DNA of 64,000 bases from Toxorhynchites rutilus septentrionalis. Taxonomy: Eukaryota; Arthropoda; Insecta; Diptera; Culicidae. The stretch spans positions 298,103,614 through 298,167,613 of the forward strand of contig NC_073746.1 in assembly GCF_029784135.1 (NCBI RefSeq), given 5' to 3'. This document shows positions 53,459 to 63,098 of this stretch, one piece after another (position 1 is the stretch's first letter; each line of letters begins with the position of its first letter). Below the pieces are notes generated by a model. That model searched no databases. It had not been told where the DNA came from and worked only from the letters and a program-made list of their open reading frames with translations. Position numbers and translations under genes: made by a program.

Positions 53459-54862
53459 GTGCACATAAAACTTCGTTTAAATTTTAAATAATAATTATTT
53501 GTACTACAGTTAAGTATTATGTATTGAAGGCAGTGTAAATATGTCTCCTATCAAACAGCTCACAGCTTTCGAAAATATTCGCAATATTTGTCAAGATATT
53601 ACTTATAGTAACTTTCTCCGTTTTTTACCCAATCTCACCCCTATGACTCACTCTTACCCCCATCGATGGTACCTTTAGAATGACAACAAAACGCTGCATA
53701 TTTCAAATCGGACAATCCGAAGCATCTCAAATAAAAATTAGGTGAAGGTCAACTGTACAACAAGTTTTACAACAGGATGTGGCGCCATGTCATGCAGTCA
53801 CGCGTCAAATCGAACTAAAGCCTGCGATTGACTGTACTTCGATTGAAAAAAAATGAAGGGACAGGCAACGGTGCGATGGTACATCGTGCTTGTAGATCAA
53901 TATAACAGCAAATTATTGAGTCAACGATTTATCTTATCTATGCATGCAAGACTATGCACAGCTTCAGTACAACGAGCTCTTTCTCAAACCTCAGAACCGG
54001 GATGACATTGTTGAAGACACTCGGTGTTTGGTAGAACTAGCGTAAATGAATACGAGTATTCCGCTGTGCCTCAGTGAATGCGTCTCGGTTCTAGATATTA
54101 GTCTTCCACTCATGTGAAAGCTATGCCGGATTGTTGCTAACGAAGTAGTACGAAGACAAGTTTGATCGGTAGAGTTGAACTTCATTGGAAATGTGGAACG
54201 GTCCGTTACATTGTGCAGTCGATTCCTTCTAACTGACGGCTTACGAAATGTTTTCAAAATCTATTGGAACCTATAATAAGTTATCACTGGTTTGCGACAG
54301 ATTATTCATTATTTTTTTTAAACAAAGCATTAATTTTTACGACAATCCACAAGAAAACATATTTCTGGAGTGGATTATCAACCCTCATTTTGGCAAATGT
54401 CAAATTATTGCTTTGAAACATTTCAAACCTTTGAACAGAAATGTTGTCAAGATGAGAAAACCAAAATTGGGTCAACCCGTTTGTACTTAACCACACCACA
54501 TCAATCAGCCATACAACAATCAAGCCAACCAGTCGACGAGCTTTCACATGTGCTCCACCGAATATTCCAAAATAAACGCAAATAATTCGCACGACGCCGT
54601 CACCTTAAAAGCGAAGAGGGAAAGAGCGAAGGCGAGGCCATTAAACCCAAAATCAGTCGGCACGCTCCAGCCCTACCTCAGACAGGGAGAACTGCTTGCA
54701 AATTAGTATAGGTCAGTTCATCCACACATTATCACAAATAATAACATAAGCATCATCAACTTCGTCATCATCAGCTGATGACCGACTGACTGACTTGCTC
54801 CTCACAGCATTTTATTGTGTAAACAAAATTCTACCGCATTTCTTTGGAATCAGCAGTAAATT
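53459..54862. other. Unassigned intronic sequence
   Basis: Contains the right partner of the 47517 inverted repeat (53660-53681). Otherwise no recognised gene or bounded repeat. Confidence 0.35.
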
Positions 54863-55063
54863 TTACAGGCAATCGTTGATTGCAAATTGAATGAGTTTCA
54901 ATCGAAGCGACAAAAATGAATGCTCGATTTCGACGGTGATCAAATCAAAACGAGTGCATTCAAATGGGTCACGAGAAGTTTGGCACGTGCGACATGAGTC
55001 AACCCATTCACGTACATCATCGTAAAGATTTCTGTTTGTCAAGCAAAAGTTAAACATACACAA
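54863..55063 (-). pseudogene. Possible LTR-retroelement integrase zinc-region fragment
   Basis: The minus-strand peptide NLYDDVREWVDSCRTCQTSR resembles the second half of the HHCC zinc-binding region of gypsy/BEL integrases (V-x-W-V-x-S-C-x-x-C). Nothing upstream or downstream extends the match. Tentative. Confidence 0.35.
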
Positions 55064-55333
55064 ACTGTGTTACAACAAACGCGATCAAATTTCACAGAAC
55101 CCTCCGAAATTGACAACTATTCATTTAACGCAATTATCGCTGGCACTGACATAACATTCTGATTTTTTGCTGACGCACAAAACGGAAGTTGTAATAGAAT
55201 TGGGTGTCGCTAATGTTGCCACCTCGCGTTTCCGTGTTTCGTAATCCATAAGCATTGCGTATACAATTTTTATTTCGTCAAGAACAGCAACAAAAAAATG
55301 TAATAAACATAAACATTATGATTTTTTTTTCAG

Positions 55334-55982
55334 CGCTATCACCGACCTGCCGAAGGTGGTGAGCCTCATCGCAAAAGTGGCACCGAAAAGTCCGCTCCGG
55401 AGGAGCCTCTACAACAGCTCGGCACACTTCCAGCGCGAGAAATATATCCTCGACATCGTCCTGCCAACTTTCGAAAAGTTCCAGGAAACCAGAGGGCTTC
55501 AAACATCGCAGATGTTCAGCCACTATCCGACGGCGATCGCATCCGATTGCAGCGAAGGCCAGGAGTACATTCTGCTGGCGGACTTGTCCGCGCAAGGCTT
55601 CAAAAACTTCCAGCGAACGGAACCGCTAGACTACGAAGACGTGCGGACAATCCTTAACAATCTGGCGGAGTTCCATGCGGTTTCGTTTGCCATGAAGGAC
55701 CAGAAGCCGGAGATATTCAGCAAAATCATAAGCCAACTGGCCGAGACCATATTCGTGGCCCCGTTACACAGCTCCTTCGAGGGTTTCCTGAAGCGACAGG
55801 TCGACTACGCGATCAAGACGCTAGAGCACAATCCGGCCGAAGGGGACGAAGTGGTCCGCAAGCGGTTGTTTCAGTTCCGCGATGAGTACGGTCCGTCGAT
55901 GGTGGACTGCGTGGAGAATCGAGAGGATGTGGTGATTTGCCACGGTGATTGCTGGATTAGTAACATTCTGTATCGGCACAAG
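55334..55982 (+). CDS. CHK-kinase-like protein, coding exon 2
   Basis: A long exon preceded by a T-rich tract and CAG (55331-55333). It continues the reading frame of exon 1: Gly, then AITDLPKVVSLIAKVAPKSP. Motifs expected for CHK/EcKL kinases follow in order: LIAKVAP (ATP-contact Lys), SAHFQREKYILDIVLPTFEK, EYILLADLS (hinge), LNNLAEFHAVSFAM (conserved LA.FHA helix), and VVICHGDCWISNILYRHK, containing the Brenner-type HGDxWxxN catalytic loop. The exon ends at AAG|GTGGGT (phase 0). The metal-binding DFQ motif and C-terminus must lie on exons beyond the window. Exons 1 and 2 together encode about 286 residues. A kinase acting on ecdysteroids or other small molecules is a family expectation only. 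Confidence 0.88.
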
Positions 55983-56640
55983 GTGGGTGAATGGAAGCGT
56001 TTAAATTGTTTACAACACATAATGAACCCGGTGACCGGGAAGAATGACGAAGAAAATAAGAGTAACAGCAGTAACCCAAGAGTAGAAGGCGATAAGTCAC
56101 AAATAGGCTAAACATATTCAAACACAATGCACAATGATCCAGTGAACGAATTTAACCACCAACCATATTGCCACCAACGATTTTATTTTTTTCTCTTATT
56201 TAACAAAACATTATCACTTCCAGTCTTATGTGGTAACTAGTTCTGATATCTAGCAACATGCGAAAAAATCAAAAACTATTCATTTTGGAGTCATTTTCAT
56301 GTTAACAACTCCCAATTTAGAACAGCAAGAGCAAATTTCCTGAAAAGTCACTGAAAAACAGTCAATTTTTTGAAGTTTTCAATACATATGAACTGTTTAG
56401 GACCTGCTGAGTCTGATCATGAGTATAATGCCAACAACATTCTACACTAGTCGGGCAGTGCCACCAATTTTTTCAATTTTTTTTAACTGTTTTGCGTATC
56501 GAAAACAAATGTTTTGTGTATTTTAGCATGTAAACATGTCGTTTTGTTGTAGTTTGCGTTAATTACATGCCTAGTTCTCACGGCCCATTGAAGGGTTAAA
56601 GGAAATTTCTGAAATAGGTTTAATTGATTACACCCAGGTT
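55983..56640 (+). other. Start of intron 2
   Basis: Begins GTGGGT. AT-rich, no recognised element. Confidence 0.5.
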
Positions 56641-57000
56641 GTTTTTTACGCGGGGGGATACGTACCTCGTAAAAAATACCGCGTTAATTTGTAAATCCGC
56701 GTGAAAAACCCATTAATTGGAAAATCCGTGTAAAAAAAACCATGTCACCTAATGATGGATAAGGGACTATCCTTACGTAGAACGGAAGTAAGAAGTTGAG
56801 TGTTACTCGCTTCCGAAAACCCGTAGTTTTTTCCTGCAATTTCGTTGGTTACTGGTAGCTATAGTTCGGTTTCCTCACGAACAGTTCTGCGATTGGACCC
56901 ATGAAATTGCTCATAGTAAGAAAATGAACGTGAATGTTTGAAGGTATTGATAACAAAAAACAAATTTTAGGCGGGACGAAGTTTGCCGGGTCAGCTAGTG
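56641..57000 (+). mobile_element. Helitron-like terminal fragment
   Basis: The last ~100 bases (TAAGAAAATGAACGTGAATG, GGCGGGACGAAGTTTGCCGG, then GTCAGCTAGT at about 57000) match the end of the array at 36560-36675. The upstream part contains CGCGTTAA/CGCG stretches and cannot be placed. The CTAGT end is the type seen in Helitron-like elements. Confidence 0.5.
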
Positions 57001-58800
57001 TATGGATAAAATGAAGAAAAAAAATCTCATCAATGTAATATAAGATAATTATCATTATCGAACACAATTATCAAGTTTTCACACTAGAAAAATTATAGGA
57101 GGTTGTGTTCAAGACACGACCGCGTTGTTGACGTAGAACTACGCTGTAGTTCAATTCAAGTCGCTTGTTCATAACTGCGGATATTATTTTATAATGCTCC
57201 AAAAATTTTGAAATAACCATTCTACCAGTTTGGTCACCCTGAAATGTTTTTTTTATTGTAGAATCATTTGACGATAATTGTTTGATGATTCATTCTTGTG
57301 CTCGCAGAATAATACATGCTCGAGATAAGCGCAGCTGTCATCCTTAGTGGAGAAAGTTTTGCTACTTGCAAGCGAAACCAAATAACATACAAAATTCCAG
57401 AACGACATTTACTTTCTTTGTGACTAAATAAACGAAACAAACTCTATCTGTTAATCTCAACAACCTTGAAAAGAGTAGCACTGCTTCATTATGAACAAGA
57501 TTAGCGCAAATGAATTCCTAGTTGAAAGACTGGCACGCGACTGGCACGTGAGCCCAAATAAATTAATAACTTAATATAACTTATTGAATAACTTGGTATT
57601 GTCCAAATATTTTTTTGGCGCACAACCTTAACACCTGCTTCACCATAGCGTCAGTTCAATGCATTGATGCAATGTCAAAGGCACCAACGAAGCCTTTATG
57701 ATGACAGAAAACAAACAATGTTAACTGCTTGGAAAAAGGCTGAATATTTGCCTCAGCAGAGATTCATTACTAATACCCTAGCGTAAATATTTCCCTCCTG
57801 CTATTTCCCCTCCTTGTATATAATTATCATTACGACTGCATAATTTGCAACACCAAACAATCGTCAATCAGAGCATAAAAAAATTAGGCGATTGTTGCAT
57901 CGTTACAGGGCCAATGCACACGGGAGCAGATACAAATGGGGTTTCAGCGTAGCGAAGATGCACTGTTTTTACGTACGGATAATGAAGCACGCACGTACGC
58001 ATACAAATATTCATATATCGATGGCTTGAAGCTGCTAAATATTCACACACTTATCTCCGTTTTGCGCTCTTCTCAACAGAAGCCCTTTCTGTTAATATTG
58101 CCAGTCTAGATAAGCTTTGCTGTAATCCTTTGTGGAGAGAGTTTTCCTACCGTCATGCAAAACCAAATCACTGACAAAATTCCAGAACATTTATTTTCTT
58201 AGTGAGCTGACGATAACATAGCTTGATGATTCCCCACGCAATTGTGTAGCTCAGAACCTTAATGCAATGGCGCCAGTTTGATGCAATGATTGCAAACATA
58301 AGTTCTATTCAGTTCATTGAAATATCATTCTTCAATTAATCCATCGAAAGATTCTTATAGGACCGAAAATAAAAAAACACTCATTCATCGCTCCCTACTT
58401 TTTCACCAGCACGTATGCAATCATCAATGCCCACGCTAGCTACAATGAGCACCATCCATGTGTGCGCGTCGTTAGTTAAACTATCGACCACGAGGGTATT
58501 ACATGCTGGGAACAAATTTTCCCTCTACTTTGATGTGTCGATTTCTCCGTATCTTCAATTTCAACCAATCAGAAGTGGGTATTTCCGTTAGGATAGGGGT
58601 TGAGATTTTCCAATTATTCGATAGTTAGTTTCATGACATATATTATTTGATTCAATGTAAAAAATTGTTATGGAGTACCGAAATTGATTGAAGCAAAAAT
58701 CTCATCAATCCATCATGAAATGACTGAGCAATAAGCGTTTGAAATTGGACAATTTTCACGATGTGCTCGATTTTCGATTCTCAATTTGTACCCCAATATG
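57001..58800. repeat. Diverged direct duplication within intron 2
   Basis: About 100 bases at 57316-57422 (GATAAGCGCAGCTGTCATCC, AAAATTCCAGAACGACATTT) reappear at 58110-58204 (GATAAGCTTTGCTGTAATCC, AAAATTCCAGAACATTTATT). A following AACCTTAA...GCGnCAGTT phrase recurs at 57627 and 58257. The segments are ~790 bp apart. The rest of the interval has no recognised element. Confidence 0.55.
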
Positions 58801-58809
58801 TTCCCGAAA

Positions 58810-59560
58810 GACGTAATCCTACGTCAAAGTACCCCTGACTTGCATGTATTTGCAAAGCGGATTTTCCAGGCACAATAATTTTAAAGACCGTGTTAGGGAA
58901 ACACAGCTCAGTGGGAAAAAAAATACCCCCGACTTGCATATTTTGAAAAAGTGGATTCCCCCAGGCACATTGATTTTGAAGTCCGTGTTAGGGAAACACC
59001 CAGACCGGTGGAAACAAAAATACCCCCGATTTGCATGTATATGGGCAGAACGGATTTCCACAGGTACATCGATTTAGAAGTCAGTGTTGAGGAAACCGAA
59101 AATCGGGCCAGTCAAAACTTGGCAGTTAGGGCGTATAAATAACGCTTGACATTTTACAGTTGTTCATTTGTTCATCTCATGAAAAATAATATTTTATTAA
59201 CTGTGATAGACGCGTAGAAATATTTCCTATCAATTGATGCAAACATCTTTCCGATCTGTTAAGAAATGTTCGAGTTATAAGCATTCGAAATACTGGTAGG
59301 GTTAACACACAAATCGACAGAACAAATGTATGGGAAAAAAGAAGTTCTTCCAGTTTTCATAAATTTAAACCGTTTAGAGATTAGCGAATTGTAATGTATA
59401 GCATATCAAACAAATCTTAGAGAATTTCCGATCCGATTGGTATGCAAATCATGAGAATTCATTCACAGTGAAAATAGTTATTAACGTTAACTTTAATTCA
59501 TAAAAACGTGACCTGTTTTCTGATTTGGCACCCTACCTGAAAGACGTAGTTCTACGTCAA
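58810..59560. repeat. GACGTAG-palindrome repeats and a ~95-bp tandem array
   Basis: GACGTAATCCTACGTC (58810-58825) and GACGTAGTTCTACGTC (59543-59558) flank this stretch. Between them, three diverged units of about 95 bp start with TACCCCCGACTTGCAT at roughly 58828, 58923 and 59021. They contain GGATTTTCCAGGCACA-like and GTGTTAGGGAAACAC phrases. Non-coding mosquito repeat; the frames seen are coincidental. Confidence 0.65.
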
Positions 59561-59740
59561 AAAGTGAAGTGAAGTACAGAACTTGACCATATATCAATCC
59601 TACTCGAAATTATTGATGGTTTTCCTCCAAAAACACATTTTGTTTGAAAATTCTCCTTTTCGTGACATTCCAACCAATATCGATAAGGAATCACCGTTGA
59701 ATTCTCTTCCACCGCCAACTCTCAACTACGAACCGAGATA

Positions 59741-60229
59741 ATGCGACTTAATTCGAAGCCAACTGCGCAATACACTCCAGCTAATAGCTCTGCTTGGCCA
59801 ATTATTGATCAACGAATGGGCGCCAAACGTGCTATGGAGATAACTTCACGTCCCGAACCATGCAATATTGGAAGCAAACCCACTCAGGATACTGTGGTAT
59901 CTGTTTCTATTTTCAAAGCAGATGAGGATAGGAAATATTTACTATATCTATCTCGGATTCACCCTGATGTCACTGAAGAAGCAGTACCGACCATGACGAA
60001 AGCTTATCTGGAAATCGAATGTGACCCTCCAGTAGTTGAGCTAGCTCCCAAAGAAAAGGATATCAACACGCTCTCGTTCGTGTCATTTAAGATAGGAATT
60101 GATAAATCGCTTAAAAGCAAAGCTCTTGATTCTGCAATATGGCCAGAAGCACTTATGTATCGAGAGTTTGATGAAAAAGCATCAGAAAAATTTCGGAACC
60201 CGCTTCCTTTCCGGAACGCAATAAACTAA
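59741..60229 (+). pseudogene. LINE ORF1 C-terminal fragment (CR1/Jockey-type)
   Basis: A 162-residue frame ending in TAA. The region KYLLYLSRIHPDVTEEAVP, VVELAPKEKDINTLSFVSFK and WPEALMYREFDEK matches the C-terminal RNA-binding domain of ORF1 proteins from CR1/Jockey-type LINEs (vSR.hP.vte.., LVPKg.d...l.FVSFKvgi, tWP.g...REF). The N-terminal half of such a protein is missing. No ORF2 follows, so it is an isolated relic, unrelated to the neighbouring RNase H LINE. Confidence 0.65.
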
Positions 60230-61040
60230 GCACAATGGAAGTCCCTTATCCCCCTTTTACAGTCGAGTTCCTCCCTCTACAATCATCAGTCGTCCCGGAC
60301 CTGTGTTCAGGTGTAGAAATGTGGACTTCCACAGTGCTCCAACAAGCAAATACCTACTCAATTTGGACAATTCACTACTGGTAATACAAGTCGATTTCAG
60401 CGTCTCTACGTTAGAGAGATGCCGCAACGATGTTCACAGCTCGCCTAATCTCACAACACTATTGATCACATCAATTTCACCGGGATGGACGCCTGAAAAC
60501 CTTATGGAAGCCCCTAATCCTTTCGTCATAGTCGAGGCACTTAATCTGTCGACCTTCAGCCATCCCGGTCCTGTGTACGAAAGTAGATAGAGCGTCTTCC
60601 AGTCCTCTTCAGTAGGCAATTGTGCATTTGATTTGTACCTATGAGTCGAGTGACTCAATTTGTAAAGCTTGAGCTTGAGCTTGGGTAGATTGTATAATTC
60701 GTAGTTGCTCTCCGTGATTGACCTGAACCAACCAAATTGCACAAAGAACACACAGAATGATGCTCGGGACTAGCAAATCATTCTCGTTGTGCAATTTTCG
60801 GTGATTCGAGCTTTAAATGGTCAATAACGACGCCGGCCACGTCCTTATAGTCACCAGGGGAAGGGAAGGAATGTTAGTATGATATTCGCCGCCCGAAGGC
60901 CAGAAGGGTCGCCTGTATAGCGTGGTTCCCTAGAGTTTATCATGGAAGGGATAGTTGTTAGTGGGAATGGTTAACCAAAATCAGGATTCACTGTGGTAAG
61001 TAATGTGATTTTAAAAACGAACAACAAACCGACTACATTC
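60230..61040. other. Possible ORF1-ORF2 interval of the same LINE relic, then spacer
   Basis: The sequence contains two similar phrases TCCCGGACCTGTG (60292) and TCCCGGTCCTGTG (60563). A frame at 60303-60590 carries no recognisable domain. From about 60790 the sequence is unassigned. Confidence 0.35.
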
Positions 61041-61466
61041 GTCTTCGTGAAGTCGAGGCCGCCGGGTGTATTTTCTCCCGTCTGGTGAAACCGTTATGTT
61101 GTGATACTGTTGTGATACCGTTACTTTCGCTGCTGGTGAAATAATTGTTTCACCCAAACGGGATTTTTGGACTGCAATAGTGTGAAGCAAACAAAGCGGA
61201 AGGAAGAAGACCTGCATCGCGGGCGCTGTGTGCTGGCGTGTTTATCGCCATATCATCGTCATCGAAATCATCATCGCACTGTGGAGCCATACACCGTTGC
61301 AGCTGTGCTGTACGATCGACACGCGGTTCGCTGGGAACCGTTCTAATTCAACCGCACGGGTGTGCGATATAAGTATATTTTTTATTAGATTAAGGTTTTT
61401 AGTTTAAGAAATAATCAGAAAAAAAGATTGAGAAATCACTGAAAAATTGTACATCTGCCACTTTAT

Positions 61467-63098
61467 ATGGCAGAATGCGGAGAACCCGTTGACATGGAGA
61501 TTGAATCCACTGTCTATCCCTCCACATCTACGGGAGGTGGGAAGTCGCTTAAACGCGTTCCCCCTTCAGACGAAGTCTTTTCGGGGGAGGAATTAACCCA
61601 CCTAAACAAGCTCCCCTCAAGAAAATTTGCAAACCTCTCCTCTTCACCCCCTCAATCTCCTGCTCCCGTTCTCGCTCTCCCTCTCGCTCCCACTCCCGTT
61701 CTCGCTCCCCCTCACGCTCCCGCTCCCGCTGAACTCCCGATCACGCCACCCAACCCTGCTGTTTCCGCTTCCGCTCAACAATCGACCCCGCTTTCCTCTC
61801 CTGTTGTGTCTCCACCCCGTGTCAAGGTTTATCCAGAAAATGCAACTGGAACTGGCCCATGGGTTGTTTTCTTCCGACCTAAACCTAAAGGAAAATCTCT
61901 GAATGTCATTCAGATCATGAAAGATTTGACAAAAAATTATTCCTCCGTGGTCGAAATTTCCAAGGTTCGCCCGAACAAACTGCGTGTTGTCGTGGCTGAT
62001 CGTAAGCAAGCTAACGCTATTGTTGTCGACAAGCGGTTCATTTTAGAATATCGCGCATACGTGCCCTGCCATAACGTAGAAATTGCGGGAGTGATTACAG
62101 AAACGGATCTGACGTGTGAATTTATTAAAAAAGGAAATGGAAAGTTCAAGAAGCTCCCCTCGATGGAAGTCGAGATCTTGGACTGTCGCCAATTAGGCAA
62201 AATCTCCCAGAAAGGGGGAGAAACTAAATTCACGCCGTCCGACTCGTTTCGAGTAACTTTTGCTGGTTCCGCTCTCCCTGACTACGTTATGGTGGACAAA
62301 TTGAGACTGCCGGTGCGACTCTTTGTGCCAAAGCCCATGACTCGCAACAAATGCAAGTCAGTTGGTCACACTTCAGATTATTGTGCCAACAAGGAGCGCT
62401 GTGCAACTTGCGGAGAGCAACATGTGGGGGAATCCTGCAGTGCGACTGAGCATAAATGTCCATATTGCGGGGGAACTCCACACGCGCTCTCAGCTTGTGA
62501 AACTTATAAGAGTCGCTGGGAGAAACAGAAGCGCTCTTTAAAGGAACGCTCGAAGCGCACATTTGCGGAAATTTTAAAGGGCGCTTCTCCACTGACCCAA
62601 CAACAACAACAACAACCAATCTCAACACACAATTCTTTTTCCTCGTTGCCAGTTGAAGAAATGGAAGCGGACACAGCTAGCGGGGACACACCGTTTATTT
62701 CCAAAGGGAATCCTCGGCGCAAGAATGTGACCACTCCCAAAGTTCAAGAACAAGTCCCCCCGGTGATACCCCCTGTTAGCTTCCCTAAAAAATCGAGTGC
62801 CGCGGACAAGCAAAATCAGGTTCCTCCTGGCTTCCGTGGGAATAGTTCACCTTCGAACGACTCAGCACTCGAGGGGACATCAAAAACCCCAACTCTCCCT
62901 ATTTTTTCGTCCAGTTCAACTTCCCAATCGGGATTTATAAAGTTGTCTGACCTTCTGGAGCAAATCTTCAAGTGTTTTAATGTTTCCGACTCCATCAGAA
63001 CCATTGTCATCTCAATGCTTCCAGTATTAAAGACAATTTTGCAACAATTGATGCAAACATGGCCCCTCCTTGCAATGATTATCTCTCTTGATGTCTAA
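61467..63098 (+). CDS. LINE ORF1, gag-like protein (copy 2)
   Basis: 543 residues, about 20 longer than copy 1, mainly because of a Pro/Ala/Leu-rich expansion (around residues 67-95, LAPTPVLAPPHAPAP) and a longer Gln run. The core domain (VKVYPENATGTGPWVVF) and the C-terminal ~60 residues are nearly identical to copy 1. Zinc knuckles 2 and 3 are intact (CATCGEQHVGESC, CPYCGGTPHALSAC). The first knuckle reads RNKCKSVGHTSDYC: the first Cys is replaced by Arg/Asn (codon CGC at 62343-62345 where copy 1 has TGC). The frame is open throughout and ends in TAA overlapping the ORF2 start. Confidence 0.9.
   Translation: MAECGEPVDMEIESTVYPSTSTGGGKSLKRVPPSDEVFSGEELTHLNKLPSRKFANLSSSPPQSPAPVLALPLAPTPVLAPPHAPAPAELPITPPNPAVSASAQQSTPLSSPVVSPPRVKVYPENATGTGPWVVFFRPKPKGKSLNVIQIMKDLTKNYSSVVEISKVRPNKLRVVVADRKQANAIVVDKRFILEYRAYVPCHNVEIAGVITETDLTCEFIKKGNGKFKKLPSMEVEILDCRQLGKISQKGGETKFTPSDSFRVTFAGSALPDYVMVDKLRLPVRLFVPKPMTRNKCKSVGHTSDYCANKERCATCGEQHVGESCSATEHKCPYCGGTPHALSACETYKSRWEKQKRSLKERSKRTFAEILKGASPLTQQQQQQPISTHNSFSSLPVEEMEADTASGDTPFISKGNPRRKNVTTPKVQEQVPPVIPPVSFPKKSSAADKQNQVPPGFRGNSSPSNDSALEGTSKTPTLPIFSSSSTSQSGFIKLSDLLEQIFKCFNVSDSIRTIVISMLPVLKTILQQLMQTWPLLAMIISLDV

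Larger units (their letters stand above)
37677..55333 (+). other. Intron 1 (17.7 kb) of the CHK-kinase-like gene, transposon-rich
   Basis: From GTAAGT at 37677 to a T-rich tract and CAG at 55331-55333. Phase agrees on both sides (two bases of a Gly codon before, one after). The first 1.6 kb (37680-39300) is largely unique. The remainder consists mostly of the elements listed separately. Confidence 0.75.

Noticed and set aside
54302..54592. Antisense 96-residue frame near 54.4 kb
   Set aside because: It overlaps a plus-strand frame of similar length, and neither has a recognisable domain.
58819..59142. Frames across the ~95-bp tandem array
   Set aside because: Present on both strands only because the unit length and phase leave them open. 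No motif.
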